A DNA stretch of 64,000 bases from Roseomonas sp. (GCA_020249775.1 JADCFA010000005.1:1-64000); one strand, 5' to 3'; counted from the stretch's first letter, positions 1 through 9,868 are shown. Notes: generated by a model from the letters alone, not told the origin. Numbers and translations are program-made.

Positions 1-214
1 ACATATTGAACCATTGCTGCATGAAGTAGATGCGCAGCATCCGTTCAATGCCGATCGGCGGGCGGCCGCGTTCGCCTGAGGGGTAATGAGGCTCAATCAA
101 GGCTGAAAGCGCGGCCCAGGGAACCACCATCTCCATCTCGGCCAGGAAGCGCTCGCGCCGCGTTTGCTTGCGAGCGCGGTCAAAGCCGAGGCTGTAAAAG
201 CTTGGCTGTCGCAT
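1..214 (-). CDS. IS5-family transposase, N-terminal part
   Basis: Reading from the ATG at 214, the protein begins MRQPSFYSLGFDRARKQTRR and continues through GRPPIGIERMLRIYF to the window edge. This is the conserved N-terminal region of IS5-group DDE transposases, which move their element by cut-and-paste. Only about 71 residues are visible, so the catalytic DDE residues are out of view and intactness cannot be judged. No frameshift is seen in the visible part. Confidence 0.8.
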   Translation of the reverse strand, partial: MRQPSFYSLGFDRARKQTRRERFLAEMEMVVPWAALSALIEPHYPSGERGRPPIGIERMLRIYFMQQWFNM

Positions 215-306
215 GGCGGGCGCACTCTACGCTGGAATGGCTGATGCACAACAGAATCAGAAATTCAGTAATAGGCCAAGAGGGAGGGATTAAATCAGAG
301 GTTCCT
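1..306 (-). mobile_element. End of an IS5-family insertion sequence (cut by window edge)
   Basis: The first 214 bases encode the N-terminus of an IS5-type transposase. They are followed by about 90 non-coding bases that end in a stretch reading, on the minus strand, GGAACCTCTGATTTAATCC, which looks like a terminal inverted repeat. The other end lies outside the window, so the repeat and any target duplication cannot be confirmed. The boundary near 306 is an estimate. The element sits downstream of the phosphatase that closes the peptide-transporter operon and does not interrupt it. Confidence 0.7.
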
Positions 307-383
307 TACAAAAATTCCTAACTTACCTAAAGATTCGCCGAAAAACTCGCCGAAGTATTTCAGAGCCCTTTATTCTCCTGCTC

Positions 384-1097
384 TCACTTCGCCTGCAAAA
401 ACGCGAGGCTTTCGCCTTCCAACATCACCGCCGTCAGCCCCCCGCCGGACCAGGCGGCGGTATCAATGCAAATGCGGTTCTCCCGCACCACGGGCATAAA
501 CCCTGCGGTGTGCCCATGCACCACCACAAAGCCATGATCGCGCGGGCTGTTCAAAAAATCATGCCGGATGCGCAGCAAATCCTCGCGTGATTGGTTTTCC
601 AGCGCGACACCTGGGCGGATGCCGGCATGGACGAAAAGATAGCCCCCTTCCTCATGCCAAAGCGACAGATCGCGCAGGAAGCGGCGCTGATGCGGGGCAA
701 TCGCCTCGGGCCAAGTCTCGCGCGGCGCATCGGGCGCCACCCCCCAGGAATCAAGCGTCGCCCTGCCCCCGCCCCAAAGCCAATCCGCTGCCGCCGCGCC
801 ATCGCCGGAAAATGCGCCCAGCATGGTTTCCTCATGATTGCCCATCAGATGCAGCGTGGGCAGGCCGGGAATGGGATCGCGTTCCGAAAGGTAATCCACC
901 ACGCCGCGAGACTCCGGCCCCTTATCCACGTAATCGCCAAGATGGATCAGCATGGCAGAAGCCACGGGGCGGCGGCGCAAATCCTCGGCGATTTGCGTGT
1001 GCAGATCACGCAGCTGAGGCAAGGTGCCATGGATATCGCCAATGGCGTAAATGCGCCGCCCGCGCGGCAGATGCCCAGGTGCGCCGCGTATTTCCAT
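384..1097 (-). CDS. Metallophosphoesterase (serine/threonine phosphatase / ApaH-like)
   Basis: The protein carries the calcineurin-like phosphoesterase motifs in order: GDIHG near residue 20, GDYVDKG near 54, GNHEE near 86, and late histidines in VHAG and VHGHT. These bind the two metal ions. The family includes PrpE/PrpA-type protein phosphatases and diadenosine tetraphosphatases, and the substrate cannot be told from sequence. The ATG at 1097 shares its A with the TGA of the upstream permease (TGATG), which implies translational coupling. A GTG at 1100 is an alternative start. It is an unexpected last gene for a peptide-transporter operon. Confidence 0.85.
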   Translation of the reverse strand: MEIRGAPGHLPRGRRIYAIGDIHGTLPQLRDLHTQIAEDLRRRPVASAMLIHLGDYVDKGPESRGVVDYLSERDPIPGLPTLHLMGNHEETMLGAFSGDGAAAADWLWGGGRATLDSWGVAPDAPRETWPEAIAPHQRRFLRDLSLWHEEGGYLFVHAGIRPGVALENQSREDLLRIRHDFLNSPRDHGFVVVHGHTAGFMPVVRENRICIDTAAWSGGGLTAVMLEGESLAFLQAK

Positions 1098-1966
1098 CAC
1101 TTCCGATCCGCCCTTGGGTCCAAAGCGTCGCGCAGCCCATCACCCACCAGATTGAAGGCCAGCACCACCACAAAAATCGCAAGCCCCGGCATGATGGAAA
1201 GCCAGGGCGCCTGCGTCAGGAATCGCTGCGCGCTATTCAGCATGGACCCCCAGGAGGGTGCTGGCGGTTGCTGCCCAAGCCCCAGGAAGGAAAGCGATGC
1301 TTCGGCGATGATCGCCTCGGCAATGGCGAGGCTCGCCTGCACCAGCAAGGGCGGGATGATGTTCGGCAGCACATGGAACAACCCGATGCGCCAGGGCGGA
1401 TTGCCGAGCGCGCGCGCCGCTTCTACCCAATCGGTGGATTTCGCATCAAGCGCCATGCCGCGCGCCAGCCGCACGAAAACCGGTGATGCGGTAATGGCTA
1501 TGGCGAGCATGGCATTTTCCAGGGCGGGCCCCAGAAAGGCCGCCAGCGCAATCGCCAGAATCAGGAACGGCACAGAGAGCATGGCATCGGCCACGCGCGA
1601 TATCAGCCCATCCACCCAACCGCCAATCAAACCCGCAAGCAAACCAAGCGGCACACCGATGAAAAGCGCGCCAAGCACGGAAATCACACCCGCCATCAGT
1701 GAAGCGCGCGCGCCCCAAATAACGCGGGAAAGCACATCGCGCCCGTTTTCATCCGTGCCGAACCAATGCTCGGCCGATGGCGGTTTGCGGATACGGCTCC
1801 AGCTTGTTTGCAGCGGATCGTAAGGGGCGATGAAGGGTGCGAGTAGCGCAATCAGCACAAAGGCCACCACCACCACCAGGCCAAACACCGCAAGCTTGTG
1901 GCGGAAAAATCGCTTCAGCGCGCGGCGCGCAGGGCTTTCCCCCATGGTGATGGCAGGCGCATTCAT
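1097..1966 (-). CDS. Peptide-type ABC transporter permease (DppC family)
   Basis: This inner-membrane permease has one N-terminal membrane segment (about residues 24-46), the HWFGTDENGRD motif (67-77) typical of DppC/OppC proteins, and several more hydrophobic segments. A cytoplasmic EAA loop around residues 182-201 (EAARALGNPPWRIGL) contacts the ATPase. At 289 residues it has the usual length. It overlaps the DppB-like gene by four bases (ATGA) and would form the translocation pore with it. Substrates of the family are di- or oligopeptides, glutathione or nickel; which applies here is unknown. Confidence 0.93.
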   Translation of the reverse strand: MNAPAITMGESPARRALKRFFRHKLAVFGLVVVVAFVLIALLAPFIAPYDPLQTSWSRIRKPPSAEHWFGTDENGRDVLSRVIWGARASLMAGVISVLGALFIGVPLGLLAGLIGGWVDGLISRVADAMLSVPFLILAIALAAFLGPALENAMLAIAITASPVFVRLARGMALDAKSTDWVEAARALGNPPWRIGLFHVLPNIIPPLLVQASLAIAEAIIAEASLSFLGLGQQPPAPSWGSMLNSAQRFLTQAPWLSIMPGLAIFVVVLAFNLVGDGLRDALDPRADRK

Positions 1967-2910
1967 GCCTGACGCAGCCTTGGATTGATGGCCATATAAA
2001 GCAGATCAGCCACCAGGGAGAGCAGCACGAAAATCAAGGCCGTGGCCAGCACAACACCCTGCACCACAGGATAGTCACGGTTGAACACCGCATCCACAAT
2101 CAGCTTGCCAAAGCCCGGTATGGTGAAGACCTGTTCGGTGAGCACCGCACCGGCCAGCAACCGGCCAAATTCAATCGCGCCCAAGGTCACCACCGGGATG
2201 AGCGCGTTGCGAAGCGCATGTTTCCAGACAACGACCCTTTCGCGAAGCCCCTTGGCGCGGGCCGTGCGCACATAATCCTGCGACAGCGCTGTCAACATCG
2301 CCGCGCGTGTGTGGCGCATGAGCACCGAGGCAACGCCGGTGCCCAGCACGAAAGCCGGCATGATGGTTGTCGCGATGGATTGCCAGAAATCCTCAGTCAG
2401 CGGCACATAGCCCGAAGGCGGCAGCCAACCCAGCTCCACACTGAAGAACAGAATCATCATAATGCCGAGCCAGAAATTCGGCGTCGAAATGCCAAGCAGC
2501 GCGACACCATTCGCCGCCCAATCCGCCGGCTGATCGCGCTTGACGGCGGAAAGAATACCCGCCGGCACGCCGATCAACACGGCGATAATAAAGGACATGG
2601 CGGCAAGCTGCGCGGTCACCGGCAGCTTATCCAGAATAAGCTGGCTGACCGGCATTCTGATGCGCCAGGAAAAGCCGAAATCGCCCGTCAGCACATTGCC
2701 GATCCAATAGAGGTATTGTTCGTAGATTGGCCGATCAAGCCTAAGCTCCGCGCGGATTTGCGCCAGCACTTGCGGGTCGCCGCGTTCTTCCCCTGCCAGG
2801 ATCAGCGCCGGATCGCCGGGCATCAATTGTTGCAGCCCGAAGATCAGGATGGAGAGGATGAAAAGCGTGGGCAGAACCTGCCCGATCCGCTTGAGAAGCC
2901 AGACCCACAT
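1963..2910 (-). CDS. Peptide-type ABC transporter permease (DppB family)
   Basis: The 315-residue integral membrane protein begins with the DppB-like run LLKRIGQVLPTLFILS, followed by the conserved LMPGDPA segment. It has about six hydrophobic segments and an EAA loop around residue 205 (YVRTARAKGLRERVV). It pairs with the DppC-like permease encoded immediately downstream with an ATGA overlap. The upstream binding-protein gene ends six bases away, so all are likely one transcript. Confidence 0.93.
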   Translation of the reverse strand: MWVWLLKRIGQVLPTLFILSILIFGLQQLMPGDPALILAGEERGDPQVLAQIRAELRLDRPIYEQYLYWIGNVLTGDFGFSWRIRMPVSQLILDKLPVTAQLAAMSFIIAVLIGVPAGILSAVKRDQPADWAANGVALLGISTPNFWLGIMMILFFSVELGWLPPSGYVPLTEDFWQSIATTIMPAFVLGTGVASVLMRHTRAAMLTALSQDYVRTARAKGLRERVVVWKHALRNALIPVVTLGAIEFGRLLAGAVLTEQVFTIPGFGKLIVDAVFNRDYPVVQGVVLATALIFVLLSLVADLLYMAINPRLRQA

Positions 2911-2915
2911 GGCGC

Positions 2916-4430
2916 TTACTGCAACCGCACACCTTGCAGCCGCACCAGCCCATCCGCAATCGGCCGATAGCCGGAAAGCCGCGCGCTATGCGCCATGATG
3001 TTCTTGCGGTGCCAAAGATAGATGCGGTGCACATCCTCCCCAAAGGCGATGCGCGCGGCGCGGGCGTAAAGCGCCTGGCGCTTGGCCAGATCCAATTCCG
3101 TGCGCGCTTCATCCAACAGCCTGTCCACTTCCGCATTGGAATAGCGGCCATCATTCTGCCCGCCACCGGTGCGGCTGAAGCTGAAGATATTGCCATCCGG
3201 ATCGGTGCGGCCAGACCAGCCGACCAGATAGGTTTCGAACTCGCCCCGCGCGGCGGCCTGCAAGGATGAAGCGAATTCCATGGCGCGCAGGCGAAGATCA
3301 AAGCCCGCTTCCTTCACCATGGCCTGAATGACTTCGCCAACCTGGCGCAGGTCTGGATTATTCGGCACGGTCATTTCAACCGTGATCGGCAAGGTCGCCC
3401 CCGCTTCACGCAGCAGCGCCTGCGCACGCGGCAGATCCCGGGTGGTGGGTGGGAAATCGCGCACATGAAAAGGGCTCGCCGGCGGGAAGGGCTGGCGCGT
3501 TGGGACATACATGCCCTCATAAACCACCTGGTTCACCGCAGCACGATCAATCGCCAATTCGAAAGCACGGCGGATGCGCGCATCGCGGCCAAAGGGCGTA
3601 TTGGCGCGTTCGCCATTGCCCGTATTGATGCTGATGCTTTGATAGCCAAGCTCATCTACTGCCACGGCGCGCAGATTGCGGCTGCGCTGGATGGGCTTCA
3701 TGTCATCGGGTTCCATCCGTTCGGCGAATTCCACCGCGCCGGATTGCAGGTTCGCAAGACGCACCGTGTTGTCCGGAATGGGCAGATAGGTGACGCGCGC
3801 CAGATGGATATTCCGCGCATCCCAATATTCCGGGAAGCGTTCACCAACGATACGTTCCTGCGCCACACGCTCCACAAAGCGAAACGGCCCGGTGCAGACC
3901 GGGCGCGTGCCAAAATTGCGCCCCAGCGCTTCCGCGGCCTTGGGGCTGACCGGCATGCCGGCACGATCCGTGAGTGCGGCCAGGAAGGAAGCGGATGGCC
4001 CCTTCAGGCGAATACGGATGGTCTTCGGGTCCACCACTTCCACGCTTTCCATATCGGCGATTTCGCTGCGGCGGAAACTGCCTTGCATATTCAAGTGGCG
4101 CAGCAGGGAATATTTCACTGCCTCTGCATCCATCACTTCATTGTCGTGAAAGCGCACGCCCTCACGGAGTGTGATGATCAGGCTGCGCGGGTCTTCCCAG
4201 CGATGGCCGGTGGCCAATTGCGGCACGATTTCGAGCTTTTCATTGATGTCAAAAAGCTTGTCACACAGCGCCGCATAGACAATGCGCCCGACAAAGGTGC
4301 GCGACAGGGTCGGGTCCAGGATATCGGGGTCTTCCTTCAGCGCGATGCGTAAATGCTGCGCGCTGGCAGGTGCGGCGGCCACAGCCAGCACCCCAAAAGC
4401 GGCAAGCGCCGCGCGGATCATGGTTTTCAT
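2916..4430 (-). CDS. Peptide-type ABC transporter substrate-binding protein (SBP_bac_5)
   Basis: The 504-residue protein has a cleavable signal peptide (MKTMIRAALAAFGVLAVAAA, cleavage expected after ASA). The mature part shows family-5 binding-protein features, such as LKEDPDILDPTLSRTF at the start and SFSRTGGGQNDGRYSN late in the chain. It acts in the periplasm, delivering a peptide-like ligand to the DppB/DppC-like pore. The ATG overlaps the stop of the upstream ATPase gene by four bases. Having the binding protein between the ATPase and permease genes differs from the common A-B-C-D-F order. Confidence 0.92.
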   Translation of the reverse strand: MKTMIRAALAAFGVLAVAAAPASAQHLRIALKEDPDILDPTLSRTFVGRIVYAALCDKLFDINEKLEIVPQLATGHRWEDPRSLIITLREGVRFHDNEVMDAEAVKYSLLRHLNMQGSFRRSEIADMESVEVVDPKTIRIRLKGPSASFLAALTDRAGMPVSPKAAEALGRNFGTRPVCTGPFRFVERVAQERIVGERFPEYWDARNIHLARVTYLPIPDNTVRLANLQSGAVEFAERMEPDDMKPIQRSRNLRAVAVDELGYQSISINTGNGERANTPFGRDARIRRAFELAIDRAAVNQVVYEGMYVPTRQPFPPASPFHVRDFPPTTRDLPRAQALLREAGATLPITVEMTVPNNPDLRQVGEVIQAMVKEAGFDLRLRAMEFASSLQAAARGEFETYLVGWSGRTDPDGNIFSFSRTGGGQNDGRYSNAEVDRLLDEARTELDLAKRQALYARAARIAFGEDVHRIYLWHRKNIMAHSARLSGYRPIADGLVRLQGVRLQ

Positions 4431-5488
4431 GCGTGATCTCCCATCCCGGTGGGTGAAGGGGCAGCGCCCCGGAAAAAGCCTTGCAACCGCGCGAGCCTTT
4501 CCCCGCCACCCAGCGCGGCGATGCGCTGATCAGGTGGCGGCAGGCTTTCGGCAAAATGGCAGGCCACCGGGTGGCCCGCACCTTCAAGGCGCGGTGTTTC
4601 AGCGCGGCAGCGTTCGGCGGCAAAGGCGCAGCGCGTATGAAAGCGGCAGCCGGATGGTGGCGCGATAGGGCTTGGCACATCGCCTTCCAAAGGCGGTGTT
4701 TTGGTCTGCGCGCCCGGCATGGCGGCCACCAGCGCGCGGGTATAAGGGTGGCGCGGCGCGCCCAATACGTCCTCGGCCGGGCCTTCTTCCACAATGCGGC
4801 CCAAATACATCACCGCGACACGGTCAGCGACATGGCGCACCACGCCAAGATCATGGCTCACCAACACAAAGGTCAGGCGCAAATCACGGATCAGATCGCG
4901 CAGCAGATTGATCACCTGCGCCTGCACGGAAACATCCAAGGCGCTTACCGGTTCATCGCCAATGATCAGGCGCGGATTGCTGGCGAGTGCGCGCGCAATC
5001 GCGATGCGCTGACGCTGCCCGCCTGAGAATTCATGCGGCCAGCGCCCGGCATTTTCTGGCCGCAAGCCAACACGGCGCAGCAATTCCGCAACGCGCGCTG
5101 CTTCCTCGGCACGCGGCACCAGGCGGTGCAGCCGCAGCGGTTCGGCAATGGCCTGAGCGACCGTCATGCGCGGATCAAGGCTGCCGAAAGGGTCTTGGAA
5201 AATGATCTGCATGTCGCGCCGACGTGCGCGCAAGGCTGATGGAGAAAGGCTCGCCAGATCCTCACCTGCAAAACGCACCGAACCGCTATCAGGTTCAATC
5301 AGCCGCAGCATCACACGCCCAAGCGTGGATTTACCGCAGCCGCTTTCGCCAACAATGGCCAGCACCTCACCTTCCGCCACCGCAAGCGAAACGCCATCCA
5401 CCGCATGCACGGCACCTGCGCGCCGGCCCAACGCATCACGCACCGGGAAATGCTTCACAACATCACGGAGTTCGAGCAGCGCCGTCAT
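4427..5488 (-). CDS. Peptide-type ABC transporter ATP-binding protein (DppF family)
   Basis: A cytoplasmic ATPase subunit with Walker A GESGCGKS (47-54), ABC signature FSGGQRQRIAIAR, and Walker B LIIGDEP followed by SALDVSVQAQ. The C-terminal oligo_HPY-type extension with GCRFHTRCAFA is typical of Dpp/Opp ATPases. Its length of 353 residues is normal. It overlaps the DppD-like gene upstream and the binding-protein gene downstream by four bases each, so it belongs to one tightly coupled operon. Confidence 0.94.
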   Translation of the reverse strand: MTALLELRDVVKHFPVRDALGRRAGAVHAVDGVSLAVAEGEVLAIVGESGCGKSTLGRVMLRLIEPDSGSVRFAGEDLASLSPSALRARRRDMQIIFQDPFGSLDPRMTVAQAIAEPLRLHRLVPRAEEAARVAELLRRVGLRPENAGRWPHEFSGGQRQRIAIARALASNPRLIIGDEPVSALDVSVQAQVINLLRDLIRDLRLTFVLVSHDLGVVRHVADRVAVMYLGRIVEEGPAEDVLGAPRHPYTRALVAAMPGAQTKTPPLEGDVPSPIAPPSGCRFHTRCAFAAERCRAETPRLEGAGHPVACHFAESLPPPDQRIAALGGGERLARLQGFFRGAAPSPTGMGDHA

Positions 5489-6474
5489 GCCGCCGCCCCC
5501 AGCATGGCATCCAGCGGCGCACGCAGGCAGGCGCTGAAATGCCCGGGCGCAACCTCAATCAATGGCGGCGCGGCTTCAGCGCAGCGCGCAATGGCAAAAG
5601 GGCAGCGCGGCGCAAAGCGGCAACCAGGCGGCGGCGCGCGCAAATCCGGCACCGTGCCTTCAATGCTGGCGAGCCTTTCGCCGCGCACCCCTGCCGCTGG
5701 CGCCGCGCCCAAAAGGCCAACGGTATAGGGATGCTCGGGCCGCGCAAAAAGATCAGCGGCGCGCGCCTGTTCCGCCACGCGCCCGGCATACATCACCACA
5801 ACATCATCGGCATGATCCGCGACCACGCCCAGATCATGCGTGATCAGGATAACCGCCGTGCCGGTCTCCCGCTTCAAATCATCCAGCAGCGCCAGGATTT
5901 GTGCCTGCACGGTCACATCCAAGGCCGTGGTTGGTTCATCGGCAATCAGCAGCTTGGGCCGGCAGGCCAGCGCAATCGCGATCATCACGCGCTGGCGCAT
6001 GCCCCCCGAGAGCTGATGCGGGTATTGCCGCGCGCGCCGCGCCGCATCGGGGATGCGCACCTTCTCCAGCATCGCGACCGCCGCCTTGAAGGCTGCATCG
6101 CGGTCAAGCTTTTGGTGGAGCCGCAAAGCCTCGGCCACCTGCTCCCCGGCGGTGAAGGCCGGGTTCAGGCTGGTCATGGGTTCCTGGAAAATCATCGCCA
6201 TTTCAGCAGCGCGCAAGGCCCGGCGGTCTTCCGCGGGCAGGCCGATCAATTCCCGCCCCATCAGCCGCGCATTGCCGGTGACCGATGCGTTTTCCGGCAG
6301 CAGCCCCATGATGGCCAGCGACGCCACCGATTTGCCGCAGCCACTTTCACCCACAATCGCGAGAGTCTTGCCAGCTTCGGCGCGAAAGGAAACGCCATCC
6401 AGAATGGAAAGCGCACGGCCATCCTGGCGAAAGCCAAGGCTGAGTCGGGATACGTCCAGCACCGGCACGGTCAC
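5485..6474 (-). CDS. Peptide-type ABC transporter ATP-binding protein (DppD family)
   Basis: First gene of the peptide-transporter operon. It has Walker A GESGCGKS (42-49), signature [12 protein letters not shown], Walker B LLIADEP and the C-terminal [11 protein letters not shown] motif of oligopeptide ATPases. The start is GTG at 6474, preceded by AGAGGGA at a suitable distance. It would form a heterodimer with the DppF-like partner. No clear promoter was recognised in the 180 bases upstream, which hold the terminator of the neighbouring operon. Confidence 0.93.
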   Translation of the reverse strand: MTVPVLDVSRLSLGFRQDGRALSILDGVSFRAEAGKTLAIVGESGCGKSVASLAIMGLLPENASVTGNARLMGRELIGLPAEDRRALRAAEMAMIFQEPMTSLNPAFTAGEQVAEALRLHQKLDRDAAFKAAVAMLEKVRIPDAARRARQYPHQLSGGMRQRVMIAIALACRPKLLIADEPTTALDVTVQAQILALLDDLKRETGTAVILITHDLGVVADHADDVVVMYAGRVAEQARAADLFARPEHPYTVGLLGAAPAAGVRGERLASIEGTVPDLRAPPPGCRFAPRCPFAIARCAEAAPPLIEVAPGHFSACLRAPLDAMLGAAA

Positions 6475-6590
6475 TGGATAATCCCTCTGGCTGAGATGGG
6501 CGCCTTCATGACGCGATTAAAAACCCCCAAAGCGCCGGTTTCGCAAGCCCCGGTCTTGCGCGGGCCGGGTTGGTCACAAGAATGCTGCCC

Positions 6591-6630
6591 AAAACCGAAG
6601 CGCCCCTGCCGCGAACCGCAGCAGAGGCGC
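6591..6630 (-). terminator. Rho-independent terminator of the branched-chain-type transporter operon
   Basis: On the minus strand a 10-bp stem (GCGCCTCTGC / GCAGGGGCGC, one G-U pair, at 6621-6630 and 6600-6609) is followed by CTTCGGTTTT. It lies 25 bases after the stop of the last permease gene and separates the two ABC operons. Confidence 0.7.
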
Positions 6631-6654
6631 CTTGTTTGAGAAACGCTGAGCGCC

Positions 6655-7641
6655 TTACAGGCGCACGCGCAGCAGATTGGCGATTTCCCCCACAATGCCG
6701 CGCCGGAAGGCAAGCACGCAGGCAATGAAGATCACGCCCTGGATTACGGTGACCCAGGCGCCCATCTCAGCCAGATAGTTCTGCATGGCGACAATCACCG
6801 CAGCGCCGATCATCGGGCCAAACACCGTGCCAAGCCCACCCACGAGCGTCATCAGCAGCACCTCACCCGACATGGACCAATGCACATCGGTGAGTGTCGC
6901 GATACCGAAGACCAGCGCCTTGGTCCCACCTGCCACACCGGCCAGCGTCGCGGAAAGAATGAAGGCGACCAGCTTATAGTCATCCGTCCGATAACCCAGC
7001 GATGTGGTGCGCGGTTCATTCTCACGAATGGCCTTCAGCACCTGCCCGAAAGGCGAATGCACAATGCGATGGATCAGCAGGAAGCAGGCGACAAAAACCG
7101 CCGCGACAAACCAATACATCGTCATGTCATTGGCGAGGCTGATCACGCCCAAAAGATTGCCGCGCGGCACCGCCTGAATACCGTCTTCACCGCCGGTGAA
7201 GGGCGCTTGCAGGCAGAAGAAGTAGATCATCTGCGCCAGCGCGAGCGTAATCATGGCGAAGTAGATGCCCTGACGGCGAATGGCGATCCAGCCGAAAATG
7301 GCACCCTGCACGCCGGCCAGAACGGCGCCGACAAGAATGGAAAGCTCGGGCGAAAGGCCCCAAACCTTGGCGCTATGCGCGGCGATGTAGCTTCCCATGC
7401 CGAAATAGGCCGCATGGCCAAAGGAAGTCAGCCCCACATAACCGATCAACAGGTTGAAGGCGCAGGCGAAGATCGCGAAGCAAAGCAGCTTCATCAAAAA
7501 CACGGGATAAAGGAAGAAGGGGGCCACCACCAGCGCCGCAAACATGACCAAAAGGGCCACGAATTGCGCCTTGGTGAAGCCGAAAATTTCTTCCTGCGGC
7601 CCGGCCGGCACCGCGCTGCTTGTCATGGATTGACCGGCCAT
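6655..7641 (-). CDS. livM: Branched-chain amino acid-type ABC transporter permease (LivM family)
   Basis: A 328-residue polytopic membrane protein of the HAAT permease family. The stretch GYVGLTSFGHAAYFGMGSY and the late SPFGQVLKAIRENEPR are LivM hallmarks. It starts three bases after the LivH-like gene ends and is the last gene of the operon, followed by a terminator. Family members take up branched-chain amino acids, urea, short-chain amides or aromatic acids, so the ligand is not fixed by homology. Confidence 0.92.
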   Translation of the reverse strand: MAGQSMTSSAVPAGPQEEIFGFTKAQFVALLVMFAALVVAPFFLYPVFLMKLLCFAIFACAFNLLIGYVGLTSFGHAAYFGMGSYIAAHSAKVWGLSPELSILVGAVLAGVQGAIFGWIAIRRQGIYFAMITLALAQMIYFFCLQAPFTGGEDGIQAVPRGNLLGVISLANDMTMYWFVAAVFVACFLLIHRIVHSPFGQVLKAIRENEPRTTSLGYRTDDYKLVAFILSATLAGVAGGTKALVFGIATLTDVHWSMSGEVLLMTLVGGLGTVFGPMIGAAVIVAMQNYLAEMGAWVTVIQGVIFIACVLAFRRGIVGEIANLLRVRL

Positions 7642-7644
7642 GGA

Positions 7645-8529
7645 TCAAGCCCTCCCGAAAAGGCCGGCAGGACGCGCCAGCAAGACAATGACCATGATGA
7701 TGAAGATCACGGTGGCCGAGGCTTCCGGGTAGAAAACCTTGGTCAGACCTTCAATGATGCCAAGCCCGAAACCGGTCAGCACCGATCCCAATATGGAGCC
7801 CATGCCGCCAATCACCACCACCGCAAAGACCACGATGATCAGGTTCGTGCCCATTTGCGGATTGACCGAATAGATCGGCGCCGCCAGCACCCCGGCAAGC
7901 GCAGCAAGCGCCACACCCGCACCATAGGTGAGCGTGATCATGCGCGGCACATTCACACCAAAGGCCTGCACCAGCGGCGCGTTTTCCGTCGCCGCGCGCA
8001 GATAGGCGCCAAGCCGGGTCTTTTCGATCACAAGCCAGGTGGTGATGCAGGCAAACAGCGCAAACACCACGACCCAGCCGCGATAGACCGGCATGAACAT
8101 GAAGCCCAAATCCCAGGCGCCGGAAAGCTGCGAGGGAATCCGATACGGCATGCCGGAGGAGCCGTATTCATTTCGGAATATGCCTTCAATGATCAGCGAT
8201 ATCCCGAAAGTGAGCAGCATGCCGTACAAGTGATCCATCTTGTATAATCGGCAGATCATTGTTCGTTCCAATATCACCCCCGTAAGCCCCACCAGCAGCG
8301 GCGAGAGGATCAGCGCCCACCAATAGCCGATGCCAAGGTAATGCAGCAGCATCCAGGCGACAAAGGCGCCCATCATGAATTGCGCACCATGGGTGAAGTT
8401 GATGATGTTGAGCAGCCCGAATATCACCGCGAGGCCGAGTGACAGCATCGCGTAAAAGGCGCCATTGATCAGTCCGAGCAGAAGCTGCCCAAAAAGCAGC
8501 GGCGTCGGTATGCCGAATATCTCATCCAT
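7645..8529 (-). CDS. livH: Branched-chain amino acid-type ABC transporter permease (LivH family)
   Basis: The 294-residue membrane protein shows LivH motifs: LINGAFYAMLSLGLAVIFGL near the N-terminus, LLNIINFTHGAQFMMGAF after it, and VIGGMGSILGSVLTGFGLG near the C-terminus. It pairs with the LivM-like permease encoded immediately downstream. About 80 bases separate it from the last of three binding-protein genes. That gap is small enough for one transcript, and no terminator is visible in it. Confidence 0.92.
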   Translation of the reverse strand: MDEIFGIPTPLLFGQLLLGLINGAFYAMLSLGLAVIFGLLNIINFTHGAQFMMGAFVAWMLLHYLGIGYWWALILSPLLVGLTGVILERTMICRLYKMDHLYGMLLTFGISLIIEGIFRNEYGSSGMPYRIPSQLSGAWDLGFMFMPVYRGWVVVFALFACITTWLVIEKTRLGAYLRAATENAPLVQAFGVNVPRMITLTYGAGVALAALAGVLAAPIYSVNPQMGTNLIIVVFAVVVIGGMGSILGSVLTGFGLGIIEGLTKVFYPEASATVIFIIMVIVLLARPAGLFGRA

Positions 8530-8609
8530 ACGGAGAATTCCCTCAGGGCGCCGCCGAGCCGTGGCCGAAGCCGCGAGCGGGGCGCGAAGTGGATAATACT
8601 TGTTTCATG

Positions 8610-9842
8610 TCAGGCCCGGATCATGGGGCAATTGCCCTCATTCAAGGGGCGGAAGGCCTCATTCGCCGGTGTGGTCTGCAAGAGCTTATAGTAATCAAAG
8701 GGACCACGGCTTTCGGAGGGCGCCTTCACCTCAAACAGGTAGGAAGGGCAAAGCTTGCGGCCATCGGGGCGAATAGTGCCAGGGCCGAAAGCATCATCAT
8801 CGCAAGGAATGGCCTTCATGCGCGCAACCACTTCCGCGCCCGAGGTTTTGGAAGCCGCAACGCCCATATCGGCGATCGCCTTCAGGTAATGCAGCGCACC
8901 GGAGTAATTGGCGATGGAAGCCATATTGGGCCGAACGTCACGCAGCCGCGGACGCAGCCTTTCGGAAATGGCGCGCGTGCGGTCATTCAAATCCCAATAG
9001 AAGCTTTCCGTCAGGATCAGCCCTTGCGCCGTTTGCAGGCCAAGCGCATGCACATCCGGCAGGAACATGAGCAGCGCCGCAAGCTTCACGCCACGGCGCG
9101 TAATGCCGAATTCAGCCGCTTGCTTCACTGTATTGATGGTGTCCGCGCCGGCATTGGCCATGCCGATCACCTTGGCGCGCGATGCCTGTGCCTGCACCAG
9201 GAAGGAAGAAAAGTCGCTCGTCGCCGGGAAAGGGTAACGCACCTGTCCCACCACGCGCCCGCCCGCATTGCGCACGAAATTCGCCGTGTCGCGTTCCAGC
9301 GCATGGCCAAAGGCGTAATCGGCGGTGATGAAGAACCAGCTATCGCCACCGGCGCGCACCATTGCACCGCCTGTGGATTTCGCCAGCATATAGGTGTCAT
9401 ACATCCAATGCACGGTATTGGGCGTGCACGCCGGCCCGGTCAGGTCCGATGTCGCCGAACCGGTATTCACGCAGACCTTGTTCTTTTCCCGCGCGATATT
9501 GGCAACCGCGAGGCCGACCGAGGATGTCGGCACATCAATGATCATATCAACGCCCTGATCATACCATTGGCGCGCGATATTCACGCCGATATCAGGGCGG
9601 TTCTGATGATCCGCGTTGATGATCTCAACATTGAAGCCGCGATTGCCGAATTCCTGCACGGCCTGGCGCGTACACTCAAGCCCATAGGGGCCGCTGATAT
9701 CGCGGTATGGGCCGGACATATCATTCAGCACGCCGATCCGAATGGTATTCGCCGCCTGCGCGCGGGCGGAACGCCATGGCAAGCCACCAAGGGCGCCGCC
9801 AGCGGCGGCACCTCCAAGAACATTACGCCTTGTTGTTGTCAT
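8610..9842 (-). CDS. ABC transporter substrate-binding protein, HAAT family (third tandem copy)
   Basis: A 410-residue periplasmic type-I binding protein (Peripla_BP_6 family). The N-terminus TTRRNVLGGAAAGGALGG carries a twin-arginine-like signal with expected cleavage near ARAQA. The mature part starts NTIRIGVLNDMSGPYRD and shares long blocks with the next two upstream genes, for example the DHQNRPD and WFFITADYAFGHALERDT segments. Sequence differs most in the last third. It is one of three adjacent paralogues feeding a single permease pair, which suggests a widened ligand range. Confidence 0.9.
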   Translation of the reverse strand: MTTTRRNVLGGAAAGGALGGLPWRSARAQAANTIRIGVLNDMSGPYRDISGPYGLECTRQAVQEFGNRGFNVEIINADHQNRPDIGVNIARQWYDQGVDMIIDVPTSSVGLAVANIAREKNKVCVNTGSATSDLTGPACTPNTVHWMYDTYMLAKSTGGAMVRAGGDSWFFITADYAFGHALERDTANFVRNAGGRVVGQVRYPFPATSDFSSFLVQAQASRAKVIGMANAGADTINTVKQAAEFGITRRGVKLAALLMFLPDVHALGLQTAQGLILTESFYWDLNDRTRAISERLRPRLRDVRPNMASIANYSGALHYLKAIADMGVAASKTSGAEVVARMKAIPCDDDAFGPGTIRPDGRKLCPSYLFEVKAPSESRGPFDYYKLLQTTPANEAFRPLNEGNCPMIRA

Positions 9843-9868
9843 GACGTTTCATCCCTCAAGTCGTCGAA

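Noticed and set aside
5224..6639. 471-codon plus-strand ORF opposite the DppD/DppF-like genes
   Set aside because: It is fully antisense to two coupled ATPase genes and shows no motif.
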